From NCBI GenBank assembly GCA_964646585.1, contig CAZYEY010000239.1, positions 1 through 14,088 on the forward strand: DNA of 14,088 nt, in the 5' to 3' direction. The stretch comes from PFJX01 sp964646585 (lineage in GTDB: Bacteria; Pseudomonadota; Gammaproteobacteria; Burkholderiales; Thiobacillaceae). Every line of letters begins with the position of its first letter. The stretch's first letter is position 1. This document shows, piece after piece, positions 7,437-13,818 of the stretch. The notes beneath the pieces are model-generated. The model was not told the DNA's origin. It saw only the letters and a program-made list of their open reading frames with translations, and made no database searches. The position numbers were made by a program, and so were the translations under genes.

Positions 7437-8183
7437 ATGCAGATTCTGCTCAGCAACGATGACGGCTATTTCGCACCAGGGCTTGCCGTCCTCGCCGCCA
7501 CTCTCTCCAGGCACGGCCATGAAGTCACCGTGGTGGCGCCGGAGCGTGACCGCAGCGGCGCCAGCAATTCCCTGACGCTGGACCGGCCCCTGATGGTCCG
7601 CACCGCCCCCAGCGGCTTCCAGTACGTCAACGGCACACCCACCGACTGTGTCCACCTGGCTGTCACCGGTCTGCTGCCGCGTTTGCCGGACATGGTGATT
7701 TCCGGCATCAACCTGGGCGCCAACATGGGCGACGACACGGTCTATTCCGGCACCGTCGCGGCAGCCACCGAGGGTTTCCTGCTGGGCATTCCCTCCGTGG
7801 CGGTATCCCTGGCCAACATCCAGGAGGAGCATTTCCAGACTGCCGCCGATTTCATCGCCGGACTGGCCGCCCGCTTCGCCAGCAATCCCTTTCCCGAGCA
7901 CGTCCTGCTCAACGTCAACGTGCCGGACTTGCCCGCCGACCGTATCCAGGGCGTGGAGGTGACCCGGCTGGGCCGACGCCACAAGGCCCAGGACACGGTG
8001 AAGACCATCAACCCGCGCAACCAGACCATGTACTGGGTGGGTGCCGCCGGCGCTGCCCAGGATGCCGGACCAGGCACGGACTTCCACGCCGTGGCCCAGG
8101 GCCGCATCTCCCTCACTCCCCTGCAACTGGATCTGACCCGCTATGCCCAGATGGGCTTGGTGGAGGATTGGCTCGGCCGATGA
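7437..8183 (+). CDS. surE: 5'/3'-nucleotidase SurE
   Basis: SurE is a metal-dependent phosphatase that dephosphorylates nucleoside monophosphates in the cytoplasm and is linked to stationary-phase survival. The 248-residue product carries the family motifs: LLSNDDGYFAPGL with metal ligands D8 and D9, ERDRSGASNS with S40, GTPTDCVHLA, and MVISGINLGANMGDDTVYSGTVAAATEG with N92. Length fits the family (~250). An open frame extends upstream through the tRNA-like sequence to 7365, but the ATG at 7437 directly precedes the conserved QILLSNDDG strand and is the right start. No strong ribosome binding site is seen. It is the first gene of the surE-pcm-nlpD-rpoS chain and overlaps pcm by 4 bp (ATGA). 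The tRNA-like CCA end lies only 27 bp upstream. Confidence 0.96.
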   Translation: MQILLSNDDGYFAPGLAVLAATLSRHGHEVTVVAPERDRSGASNSLTLDRPLMVRTAPSGFQYVNGTPTDCVHLAVTGLLPRLPDMVISGINLGANMGDDTVYSGTVAAATEGFLLGIPSVAVSLANIQEEHFQTAADFIAGLAARFASNPFPEHVLLNVNVPDLPADRIQGVEVTRLGRRHKAQDTVKTINPRNQTMYWVGAAGAAQDAGPGTDFHAVAQGRISLTPLQLDLTRYAQMGLVEDWLGR

Positions 8184-8836
8184 GCGTGCACGGCATCGGC
8201 ATGACGTCCCAGCGGGCCCGCACCCGCATGTTGGAGCATCTCAAGGCCCAGGGCATCGCCGATCCCCGGGTGCTGGCGGCCATGAATGCCGTTCCCCGCC
8301 ATGCCTTCCTGGAGGAAAGCATCCAGCATCAGGCCTATGACGACACCCCCCTGCCCATCGGCCAGGGCCAGACCATCTCCAGCCCTTACACCGTGGCGCG
8401 CAGTTGCGAACTGGCCTGCCGGGGCCAGACCCTGGGGCGGGTGCTGGAGATCGGTGGCGGCTGCGGCTACCAGGCCGCCGTGTTATCCAAGCTGGCCAAG
8501 GAAGTGCTCAGCCTGGAACGCATCGCCAAGCTCATCGGCAGGGCCCGCAAGACCTTGCGGGAGTTGCGCATCAACAATGTGCTCATCAAGAACGTGGACG
8601 GCAGCCATGGCTTCAAGGCCGCCGCCCCTTACGACGCCATCGTGGTCGCCGCTGCCATGCCCTTCATCCCCGAGGCGCTCAAGCAGCAACTCAAGCCGGG
8701 CGGCCGGCTGGTGGCTCCCGTTGGGGTGGGCGAGATCCAGCGCCTGGTTCTGGTGGAAGCGGATGCCGAGGGCGGGTTCACGGAAAAAGAGCTGGAGCCG
8801 GTCAAATTCGTGCCCCTGCTGTCCGGAGTCAGTTGA
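8180..8836 (+). CDS. pcm: Protein-L-isoaspartate O-methyltransferase
   Basis: Pcm uses S-adenosylmethionine to methylate abnormal isoaspartyl residues so that damaged proteins can be repaired. The 218-residue protein shows the family layout: helical N-terminus with DPRVLAAMNAVPRHAFL (28-44), the substrate segment GQGQTISSPYTVA (61-73), the SAM-binding motif VLEIGGGCGYQAAVLSKL (88-105; many relatives have GTGSGYQ), the acidic post-I region LSLERIAKL, PYDAIVVAAAM and LKPGGRLVAPVG. I use ATG 8180, which overlaps the surE stop as ATGA; a TTG at 8168 is in frame but less likely. The stop overlaps the TTG start of nlpD. This surE-pcm coupling is the conserved stress-survival arrangement upstream of rpoS. 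Confidence 0.95.
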   Translation: MSVHGIGMTSQRARTRMLEHLKAQGIADPRVLAAMNAVPRHAFLEESIQHQAYDDTPLPIGQGQTISSPYTVARSCELACRGQTLGRVLEIGGGCGYQAAVLSKLAKEVLSLERIAKLIGRARKTLRELRINNVLIKNVDGSHGFKAAAPYDAIVVAAAMPFIPEALKQQLKPGGRLVAPVGVGEIQRLVLVEADAEGGFTEKELEPVKFVPLLSGVS

Positions 8837-9582
8837 CCCGCATCCTGGCGGTCCTGCTCATCGTCTTGCTGGCGGGCTGCGGTTCCACCCGGACGCCCGC
8901 GCCCGTGCGCGAGGCCCAGCCGCGGTCAGCAAAGCCTCCGGCCCTGGCGCCAGCCGGCCACTACCGGGTCCAGCCCGGCGATACCCTTTACAAGATCGCT
9001 TTCGAGCACGGGCTGGACTACCGGGATCTGGCCCTCTGGAACAAGTTGCCCGATCCCGACCGCATTCGTGCCGACGACTTGCTGCGCATCACGCCGCCGG
9101 CTCCGGCCAGGGCTGCCGTCACGGCTGCTACCCCGCCCGCCGGCCCTGCCATTTCCGGCCGGACGCTTCCCGTCGAAGTTAACCATGTCCCCCAGGAACC
9201 ACCCGATGCTCCGCCAGATGCATGGACATGGCCTAGCCGGGGTGGTTTGCTGGCCCGTTTCGGCGAAGGCCTGAGCAAGGGCATCGACATCGGCGGCAGC
9301 AAAGGCCAGCCGGTCCTGGCCGCCGCTCCCGGCCGGGTGGTCTATGCCGGTTCCGGCTTGCGGGGCTATGGAAAACTCATCATCATCCGCCACGGCAAGA
9401 CCCTGCTTTCCGCCTATGCCCACAACGCGCGGATCCTGGTGGTGGAAGGCCAGGCCGTGACGCGAGGCCAGACCATCGCCGAGATGGGCGACAGCGACGC
9501 GGAACGGGTCAAGCTGCATTTCGAGATCCGCGAGTATGGCAAGCCCGTGGATCCCCTCAATTACCTGCCAAAACCCAGTTGA
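8833..9582 (+). CDS. nlpD: NlpD-type lipoprotein with LysM and degenerate LytM domain
   Basis: NlpD is an outer-membrane lipoprotein that activates a cell-wall amidase at division. The start is a TTG at 8833, overlapping the pcm stop (TTGA), with GGAG at 8824-8827. It gives a lipoprotein signal, TRILAVLLIVLLAGC, with lipobox LAGC and Cys16. A LysM domain follows at about 44-87 (YRVQPGDTLYKIAFEHGLDY), then a Pro/Ala-rich linker and an M23/LytM domain from about 150 to the end (GIDIGGSKGQPVLAAAPGRV, LLSAYAHNARI, KLHFEIREYGKPVDP). The usual first metal-ligand His before GxD is Ser here and the HxH motif is incomplete. This fits an activator without hydrolase activity, as in E. coli NlpD. In E. 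coli a main rpoS promoter lies inside nlpD; I cannot place it here. Confidence 0.92.
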   Translation: MTRILAVLLIVLLAGCGSTRTPAPVREAQPRSAKPPALAPAGHYRVQPGDTLYKIAFEHGLDYRDLALWNKLPDPDRIRADDLLRITPPAPARAAVTAATPPAGPAISGRTLPVEVNHVPQEPPDAPPDAWTWPSRGGLLARFGEGLSKGIDIGGSKGQPVLAAAPGRVVYAGSGLRGYGKLIIIRHGKTLLSAYAHNARILVVEGQAVTRGQTIAEMGDSDAERVKLHFEIREYGKPVDPLNYLPKPS

Positions 9583-9590
9583 GAGCGAGG

Positions 9591-10529
9591 ATGCAGGAAG
9601 AGAATTTTCTGGGGCCCACCGATCCGGAACCCAACCTGGAAGCGGAGTCCGAGGAGATCCCCGAGGCCGCCACCACCGAGGTGGGCACGGATTTCGACGA
9701 CCTGCCCGACGTTACCCAGCTCTATCTGAACGAGATCGGCAGGGAGGGACTGTTGACGCCTGGTGAGGAGCGGGATCTGGCCTTCAAGGTGCGGCAAGGG
9801 GACTTTGCCGCCCGGCAGAGCATGATCGAGCACAACCTGCGCCTGGTGGTGAACATTGCCAAGCACTACATCAACCGCGGGTTGTCGCTGCTGGATTTGA
9901 TCGAGGAGGGCAACCTGGGCCTCATGCATGCCCTGGAGAAGTTCGAGCCCGAGCGGGGCTTCCGTTTCTCCACTTATGCCACCTGGTGGATCCGCCAGAA
10001 CATCGAGCGGGCCATCATGAACCAGTCCCGCACCATCCGCCTGCCGGTCCACGTCATCAAGGAACTCAACATCTACCTGCGCGCCCAGCGCCACCTGGAG
10101 ATGCACGGCGTGCCCGATGCGGGACCGGACGAGATCGCCCATCTCACAGGCAGGCCGGTGGAAGAGGTGCGTCGTGTGCTTGCCCTGAACGACCGGGTGG
10201 CCTCCCTGGACGCCCCCCTGGACATCGATCCCACCCTGTCCATCGGCGAGGCCATCGCCGACGAGCATTCCGAGCAGCCCGAAGACATGCTGCAAACCGC
10301 CGAGGTGGAGCACTACGTCCACGAGTGGCTCCTGGAACTCTCGGAAAAGCATCGTTGGGTCATCGAGCGCCGCTTCGGCCTCAACAACCAGGACGTGGCC
10401 ACCCTGGAGGAATTGGCGGAGCACCTCAACGTCACCCGGGAGCGGGTGCGCCAGATCCAGCTGGAGGCCCTGCAGACCTTGCGCCGCATCCTGCGCCGCA
10501 AGGGCATGTCCAAGGACGGCCTGCTCTGA
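9591..10529 (+). CDS. rpoS: RNA polymerase sigma factor RpoS (general stress sigma)
   Basis: RpoS directs transcription in stationary phase and stress. The 312-residue product shows the sigma70 layout: acidic N-terminus, region 1.2 (DVTQLYLNEIGREGLLTPGE), region 2 (MIEHNLRLVVNIAKHYINRG, LLDLIEEGNLGLMHALEKFE, GFRFSTYATWWIRQNIERAI), region 3 starting RTIRLPVHVIKELNIYLR, and region 4 with ATLEELAEHLNVTRERVRQIQ. NIYL after the 2.4/3.0 boundary and overall order match RpoS rather than RpoD or RpoH. Lys157 sits where E. coli Lys173, needed for RssB recognition, is found. I choose ATG 9591, 8 bp after the nlpD stop; a TTG at 9579 is in frame. The spacing from GAGG is short, so initiation may rely on coupling. 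The stop overlaps the next gene as TGATG. Confidence 0.95.
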   Translation: MQEENFLGPTDPEPNLEAESEEIPEAATTEVGTDFDDLPDVTQLYLNEIGREGLLTPGEERDLAFKVRQGDFAARQSMIEHNLRLVVNIAKHYINRGLSLLDLIEEGNLGLMHALEKFEPERGFRFSTYATWWIRQNIERAIMNQSRTIRLPVHVIKELNIYLRAQRHLEMHGVPDAGPDEIAHLTGRPVEEVRRVLALNDRVASLDAPLDIDPTLSIGEAIADEHSEQPEDMLQTAEVEHYVHEWLLELSEKHRWVIERRFGLNNQDVATLEELAEHLNVTRERVRQIQLEALQTLRRILRRKGMSKDGLL

Positions 10530-11206
10530 TGTCCGGGGCTGTTCAGCTCCCCTGGGCGGGGATCGATACCGTTTTGCTGGACATGGATGGCACCCTGCTG
10601 GATCTCCACTACGACAATCATTTCTGGCAGGTCTATGTGCCGGAGAAGTTCGCCGAGCGCCACGGCCTGCCGCCTGAGGAAGCCCACGCCGAATGTTTCC
10701 GCCGCTACAACGCCAAGGCCGGCACCCTCCAGTGGTACTGCGTGGACTACTGGACCGAGCAACTGGAACTGGACATCGTGCGGTTGAAGGAGGAACTGGC
10801 CCATCTCATCGCCGTGCATCCCGACGTCACCGAATTCCTCACCGCCCTGAAGACTGCCGGCAAGCGGGTGGCGCTGGTGACCAACGCTCACCGCAAGAGC
10901 CTCAATCTGAAGATGGAGCGTACCGGTCTGGCCATCCATTTCGATGCCCTGCACGTCTCCCACGAATATGGACTGGCGAAGGAGGCTCCCGCCTTCTGGG
11001 GCGCCCTGCGCGCCTGCGAGCCCTTCGATCCCGCCCGCACCCTGCTGGTGGACGACAGTCTGCCCGTGCTGCGCTCTGCCCGGAGCTACGGTATTGCCCA
11101 CCTTCGCGCCGTACTGCGTCCGGATACCCGCCTGCCCGACAAGGATGTGGGGGAATTCACCGCCATCCGCCGCTTCTCCGACATCCTGCCCGGGCCTCGC
11201 CCATGA
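10529..11206 (+). CDS. yrfG: HAD-family GMP/IMP nucleotidase, YrfG type
   Basis: A 225-residue haloacid-dehalogenase-superfamily phosphatase. E. coli YrfG dephosphorylates purine monophosphates such as GMP and IMP. Visible motifs are the nucleophile motif VLLDMDGTLLD (D18 and D20), the YrfG-specific cap residues (DNHFWQVYVPEKF, TLQWYCVDYWTEQL), motif II ALVTNAH, a Lys in GLAKEAPAFW, and the metal-binding LLVDDSLPVLRSA. The match along the cap to E. coli YrfG is close by eye. ATG 10529 overlaps the rpoS stop by one base (TGATG), and the stop overlaps the Crp/Fnr gene by four (ATGA). Like SurE in the same chain, it should return nucleotides to nucleosides, so the operon holds two nucleotide phosphatases around rpoS. 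Confidence 0.88.
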   Translation: MSGAVQLPWAGIDTVLLDMDGTLLDLHYDNHFWQVYVPEKFAERHGLPPEEAHAECFRRYNAKAGTLQWYCVDYWTEQLELDIVRLKEELAHLIAVHPDVTEFLTALKTAGKRVALVTNAHRKSLNLKMERTGLAIHFDALHVSHEYGLAKEAPAFWGALRACEPFDPARTLLVDDSLPVLRSARSYGIAHLRAVLRPDTRLPDKDVGEFTAIRRFSDILPGPRP

Positions 11207-11889
11207 CCTTCTCCAAGACCGATTTCGAAGCCGTCCGCCGCATCTACCTGTTTGCCGGCATGGGCGACCAAGACTTCCTGGATGTCATGACCCAGGCTTC
11301 CGCCGTGAATCTGGCGCCAGGCCAGTTGCTATTCAGCCAGGGCGACCCGGCCAATGCCTTCTATTGGGTGGCGGAAGGCGTCATCCGTCTGTTTCGCGCC
11401 TCTCCCCAGGGGGACGAGAAGGTCATCGAGCTGGTTGGCGTCAACCGCCTGTTCGCCGAGGCCACTCTGTTCATGGGTGGCCGCTATCCGGTCAACGCCG
11501 CAGCCCAGTCTCCCAGCCGGCTGGTGGCTTTCGACAGCCGGGCCTTCAAGAGTTGGCTGTCCCGGGACACGGAACGCTGCTTCCGCATGATGGCCGGCAT
11601 GAGCGCCCGTCTACACAAATTGGTCAACGAGATCGACCGGCTCACCCTCATGAAGGGGGCCGACCGCTTGCTGCAATATCTGCTGGACCATTCCGACCCG
11701 GACGACACGGGCCGGCAACGGGTGGAGTGGGAGGCCCCCAAGCAGGTCATTGCCTCCCGCATCGGTGTCAAGCCGGAAACCCTGTCCCGGCTGCTGCACA
11801 AGCTCACCGACCAGGGGTGCATCGAACTCCAGGGCCAGGTGCTCTACATTCGCGACGCGGAGCGCTTGCGTCAGGCCGACGTGGACTGA
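11203..11889 (+). CDS. Crp/Fnr-family transcription regulator, Dnr-like
   Basis: A 228-residue regulator with an N-terminal cyclic-nucleotide-binding-like beta-roll (about 15-125: PGQLLFSQGDPANAFYWVAE, FAEATLFMGGRYPVNAAAQ), a dimer helix and a C-terminal winged HTH (APKQVIASRIGVKPETLSRL at 178-197, then LLHKLTDQGCIEL). There is no N-terminal Cys cluster (only C126 and C206), so it is not an oxygen-sensing FNR. FAEAxxFM, the QPETxSR-like recognition helix and the tail ILDRERL/YIRDAERL resemble Pseudomonas Dnr, a haem-dependent nitric-oxide regulator. That assignment is from memory and by eye, so the signal stays open. ATG 11203 overlaps the yrfG stop as ATGA, making this the last gene of the rpoS chain. 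The 141 bp to the converging gene hold no clear terminator. Confidence 0.85.
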   Translation: MTFSKTDFEAVRRIYLFAGMGDQDFLDVMTQASAVNLAPGQLLFSQGDPANAFYWVAEGVIRLFRASPQGDEKVIELVGVNRLFAEATLFMGGRYPVNAAAQSPSRLVAFDSRAFKSWLSRDTERCFRMMAGMSARLHKLVNEIDRLTLMKGADRLLQYLLDHSDPDDTGRQRVEWEAPKQVIASRIGVKPETLSRLLHKLTDQGCIELQGQVLYIRDAERLRQADVD

Positions 11890-12030
11890 ACCTAAAGGCC
11901 TCAGTTGCCCGCTTCTTTGGCTTCGCAACCGATGGATGTGCAGGCGACTTTGCCTCTGCTCGAACGCGCCCGTCGGTGAGTCTGTTCCGCGCCTGCTTCC
12001 TGGCGTGTTCAACGGAGGTCATGGGCTGAT

Positions 12031-12399
12031 TCATCCGGGAATCAGTCCCGCCGCCACCCGCCGGCCCTCGGCGGCCAGGATGTTGTAGGTGCGGCAAGCC
12101 GCTGCCGTGTCCATGACCTCCACGCCGATGCGGGCCTTGATGAGGGCCGCGTAGAGGGCAGGGGAGGGGAAGCGCAGGCGGGCGCCGACACCCAGCAGCA
12201 CGATCTCCGGCACCCGGATGACCAGGGCGTCGAAATGAACCGCGGCCAGATCCTCGAAGCTGGGCGCCCAGTTCGCCATGACCTCGTCGGGCAGCACGAT
12301 GAGGCCGGTCTCGAAGCGCAGGCCGTTGACCAGTACATGTCCCGGGCCGTGGCCGGTGATCTGGTTGAGTCCTTCGATGCGGGAGAGGTGCAGTTTCAT
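12031..12399 (-). CDS. Mth938-domain (DUF498/NDUFAF3-like) protein
   Basis: A small 122-residue protein read leftward from ATG at 12399 to TGA at 12031. It opens MKLHLSRIEGLNQITGHGPG, then VLVNGLRFETGLIVLPDEV, ALVIRVPEIVLLGVGARLRF, the IGVEVMDTAAACRTYNIL segment and AAEGRRVAAGLI. This is the pattern of the Mth938-like fold family, which includes the mitochondrial complex I assembly factor NDUFAF3. Its bacterial function is unknown; homologues are common single-copy genes in Alpha- and Betaproteobacteria. The gene is complete and of normal length. It converges on the Crp/Fnr gene and is divergent from alaC, with a 90-bp gap to the alaC ATG. No obvious ribosome binding site precedes it. Confidence 0.85.
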   Translation of the reverse strand: MKLHLSRIEGLNQITGHGPGHVLVNGLRFETGLIVLPDEVMANWAPSFEDLAAVHFDALVIRVPEIVLLGVGARLRFPSPALYAALIKARIGVEVMDTAAACRTYNILAAEGRRVAAGLIPG

Positions 12400-12431
12400 G
12401 GTTGAGAAGGGGATATGGTGGCCGGTCTGGA

Positions 12432-12461
12432 TTGCCCGTGAATTGGGCGCTCAGGTAAGAT
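12432..12461 (+). promoter_or_regulatory. Candidate sigma70 promoter for alaC
   Basis: TTGCCC (12432-12437) and TAAGAT (12456-12461) are separated by 18 bp and end 28 bp before the alaC ATG. The hexamers match 4/6 and 4/6 of consensus. The leader would be about 20 nt and contains AGAG just before the ATG. Confidence 0.4.
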
Positions 12462-12489
12462 TATCTGCTTTTACAGCGCCCCGTCAGAG

Positions 12490-13677
12490 ATGGAAGAATT
12501 TCCCAGAATCAAGCGATTGCCGCCATACGTCTTCAACATCACCGGCGACCTGAAGATGGCCGCCCGGCGGCGGGGCGAGGACATCATCGACTTCGGCATG
12601 GGCAATCCGGATCAGCCCACGCCGTCCCACATCGTCGAAAAGATGATCGAGACCACCCGGCGCGGCGACACCCACCGCTACTCGGTCTCCAAGGGCATCC
12701 CGCGCCTGCGCAAGGCCATCTGCAACTGGTACAAGACCCGCTACGACGTGGACTTCGACCCGGAGAAGGAGGCCATCGTCACCATCGGTTCCAAGGAGGG
12801 CATCGCCCATCTCGCTCTCGCCACCCTGGACCGGGGCGACATCGTGCTGGTGCCGAATCCCTCCTATCCGATCCACATCTACGGCCCGGTCATTGCCGGA
12901 GCCGACATCCGCCACATCCCCATGACGCCGGGGGTGAACTTCTTCGAGGAAATGGAAACGGCCATCCGCAACCACTGGCCCAAGCCGAAGATGCTCATCC
13001 TCAACTTCCCGTCCAATCCCACCACCCAGTGCGTGGAACTGGAGTTCTTCGAGAAGGTGGTGGCCATGGCCAGGGAATACGGCATCCTGGTGGTCCACGA
13101 CATCGCCTACGCCGACATCGTCTTCGATGGCTACAAGGCGCCCTCCATCATGCAGGTCAAGGGGGCCAAGGACGTGGCGGTGGAGTTCTTCACCCTGTCC
13201 AAGAGTTACAACATGCCCGGCTGGCGGGTGGGCTTCATGGTCGGCAACGCCAAGCTGTGCGCCGCCCTGGCCCGGATCAAGAGCTACCACGACTACGGCA
13301 CCTTCACGCCCATCCAGGTCGCTGCCATCACCGCCCTGGAAGGCCCCCAGGATTGCGTGGAAGACATTCGCGTCATGTACCAGAAACGCCGGGATGCCCT
13401 GGTCAAGGGCCTCAATGAGGTGGGCTGGCATGTGCAGGCGCCTAAGGCCACCATGTTCCTGTGGACGCCCATCCCCGAACCCTATGCCCACATGAAGTCC
13501 CTAGAGTTTTCCAAGAAGGTGCTGGCCGACGCCAAGGTGGCGGTCAGTCCCGGCGTGGGCTTTGGCGACTATGGCGACGACCATGTGCGCTTCGCGCTGA
13601 TTGAAAACGAACATCGCACGCGCCAGGCCATTCGTGGCTTGCGCGACATGTTCCGTAAAGATGGATTGTTAAAGTGA
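12490..13677 (+). CDS. alaC: Glutamate-pyruvate (alanine) aminotransferase AlaC
   Basis: A 395-residue PLP-dependent fold-type I aminotransferase that interconverts alanine and pyruvate with glutamate/2-oxoglutarate. Motifs: RLPPYVFNITGDLKMAARRR at the start, DFGMGNPDQPTP (34-45), HRYSVSKGIPRLRKAI, LNFPSNPTTQ with N176, VVHDIAYADIVFDG with D204, and the Schiff-base motif TLSKSYNMPGWRVGFM with K238. HYS/RYS and GKSYNMPGW-type segments match E. coli AlaC (YfdZ) and homologues placed before hom/thrC in betaproteobacteria. ATG 12490 follows AGAG closely. The gene is intact, but its last 75 bp are repeated 140 bp downstream: the stop is TGA 13675-13677 and a second AlaC tail ends at the hom start. 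The original arrangement was probably an ATGA overlap with hom. In this copy the last Leu codon is TTA, rare in such GC-rich DNA. Confidence 0.95.
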   Translation: MEEFPRIKRLPPYVFNITGDLKMAARRRGEDIIDFGMGNPDQPTPSHIVEKMIETTRRGDTHRYSVSKGIPRLRKAICNWYKTRYDVDFDPEKEAIVTIGSKEGIAHLALATLDRGDIVLVPNPSYPIHIYGPVIAGADIRHIPMTPGVNFFEEMETAIRNHWPKPKMLILNFPSNPTTQCVELEFFEKVVAMAREYGILVVHDIAYADIVFDGYKAPSIMQVKGAKDVAVEFFTLSKSYNMPGWRVGFMVGNAKLCAALARIKSYHDYGTFTPIQVAAITALEGPQDCVEDIRVMYQKRRDALVKGLNEVGWHVQAPKATMFLWTPIPEPYAHMKSLEFSKKVLADAKVAVSPGVGFGDYGDDHVRFALIENEHRTRQAIRGLRDMFRKDGLLK

Positions 13678-13678
13678 T
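13604..13678 (+). repeat. Direct repeat, copy 1 (3' end of alaC)
   Basis: This 75-bp stretch encodes the last residues of AlaC (ENEHRTRQAIRGLRDMFRKD then GLLK-stop). It matches 13744-13818 with four differences, at 13656 (T against C), 13669 (T against C), 13671 (A against G) and 13674 (G against A). All four are transitions and synonymous in the alaC frame. Confidence 0.95.
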
Positions 13679-13817
13679 GGGGATGTTCGTTTCGGCGGAG
13701 GCTGACGTGAGCGGGGCGACTGTTGAGCAAAGCGGCCGTAGCCAAAACGAACATCGCACGCGCCAGGCCATTCGTGGCTTGCGCGACATGTTCCGCAAAG
13801 ATGGATTGCTGAAATGA
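13677..13817 (+). CDS. 46-codon ORF carrying a second AlaC tail, between alaC and hom
   Basis: An open frame from ATG 13677 to TGA 13815-13817 encodes 46 residues: MGMFVSAEADVSGATVEQSG, then RSQNEHRTRQAIRGLRDMFR, then KDGLLK. The last 23 residues (NEHRT to the end) are identical to the AlaC C-terminus, and the first 23 come from the inserted spacer and match nothing I know. The frame starts as TGATG on the alaC stop (a GTG at 13674 would give GTGA and one more residue) and ends as ATGA on the hom start. So alaC, this ORF and hom could be translated in sequence. It may be a true small protein, a coupling relay that preserves hom translation, or a by-product of the duplication. No independent ribosome binding site is evident. 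AlaC's tail alone would not be expected to fold as an enzyme. Confidence 0.35.
   Translation: MGMFVSAEADVSGATVEQSGRSQNEHRTRQAIRGLRDMFRKDGLLK
13682..13755. repeat. Inverted repeat flanking the inserted spacer
   Basis: GATGTTCGTTT at 13682-13692 is the exact reverse complement of AAACGAACATC at 13745-13755, which also occurs in the first alaC copy at 13605-13615. The arms extend imperfectly (CGGCGGAGG against TGGCTACGG when read inward). The loop is 52 bp. The structure resembles a small MITE-like or hairpin element, or the footprint of template switching during the duplication. Confidence 0.7.
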
Positions 13818-13818
13818 T
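13744..13818 (+). repeat. Direct repeat, copy 2 (second alaC tail, overlapping hom start)
   Basis: Second copy of the 75-bp alaC 3' end, offset by exactly 140 bp from copy 1. It ends CTGAAATGAT, where TGA closes the AlaC-tail frame and the overlapping ATG (13814) opens hom. CTG and AAA here fit the local GC-rich codon use better than TTA and AAG in copy 1, so this may be the ancestral junction. Confidence 0.95.

Noticed and set aside
11890..12030. Intrinsic terminator between the converging Crp/Fnr and Mth938 genes
   Set aside because: Only a short GTTGC/GCAAC pairing is visible and no T-run follows it on either strand.
12278..12553. 91-codon rightward open frame across the Mth938/alaC gap
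   Set aside because: It is antisense to Mth938 and runs into alaC out of frame; no family features.
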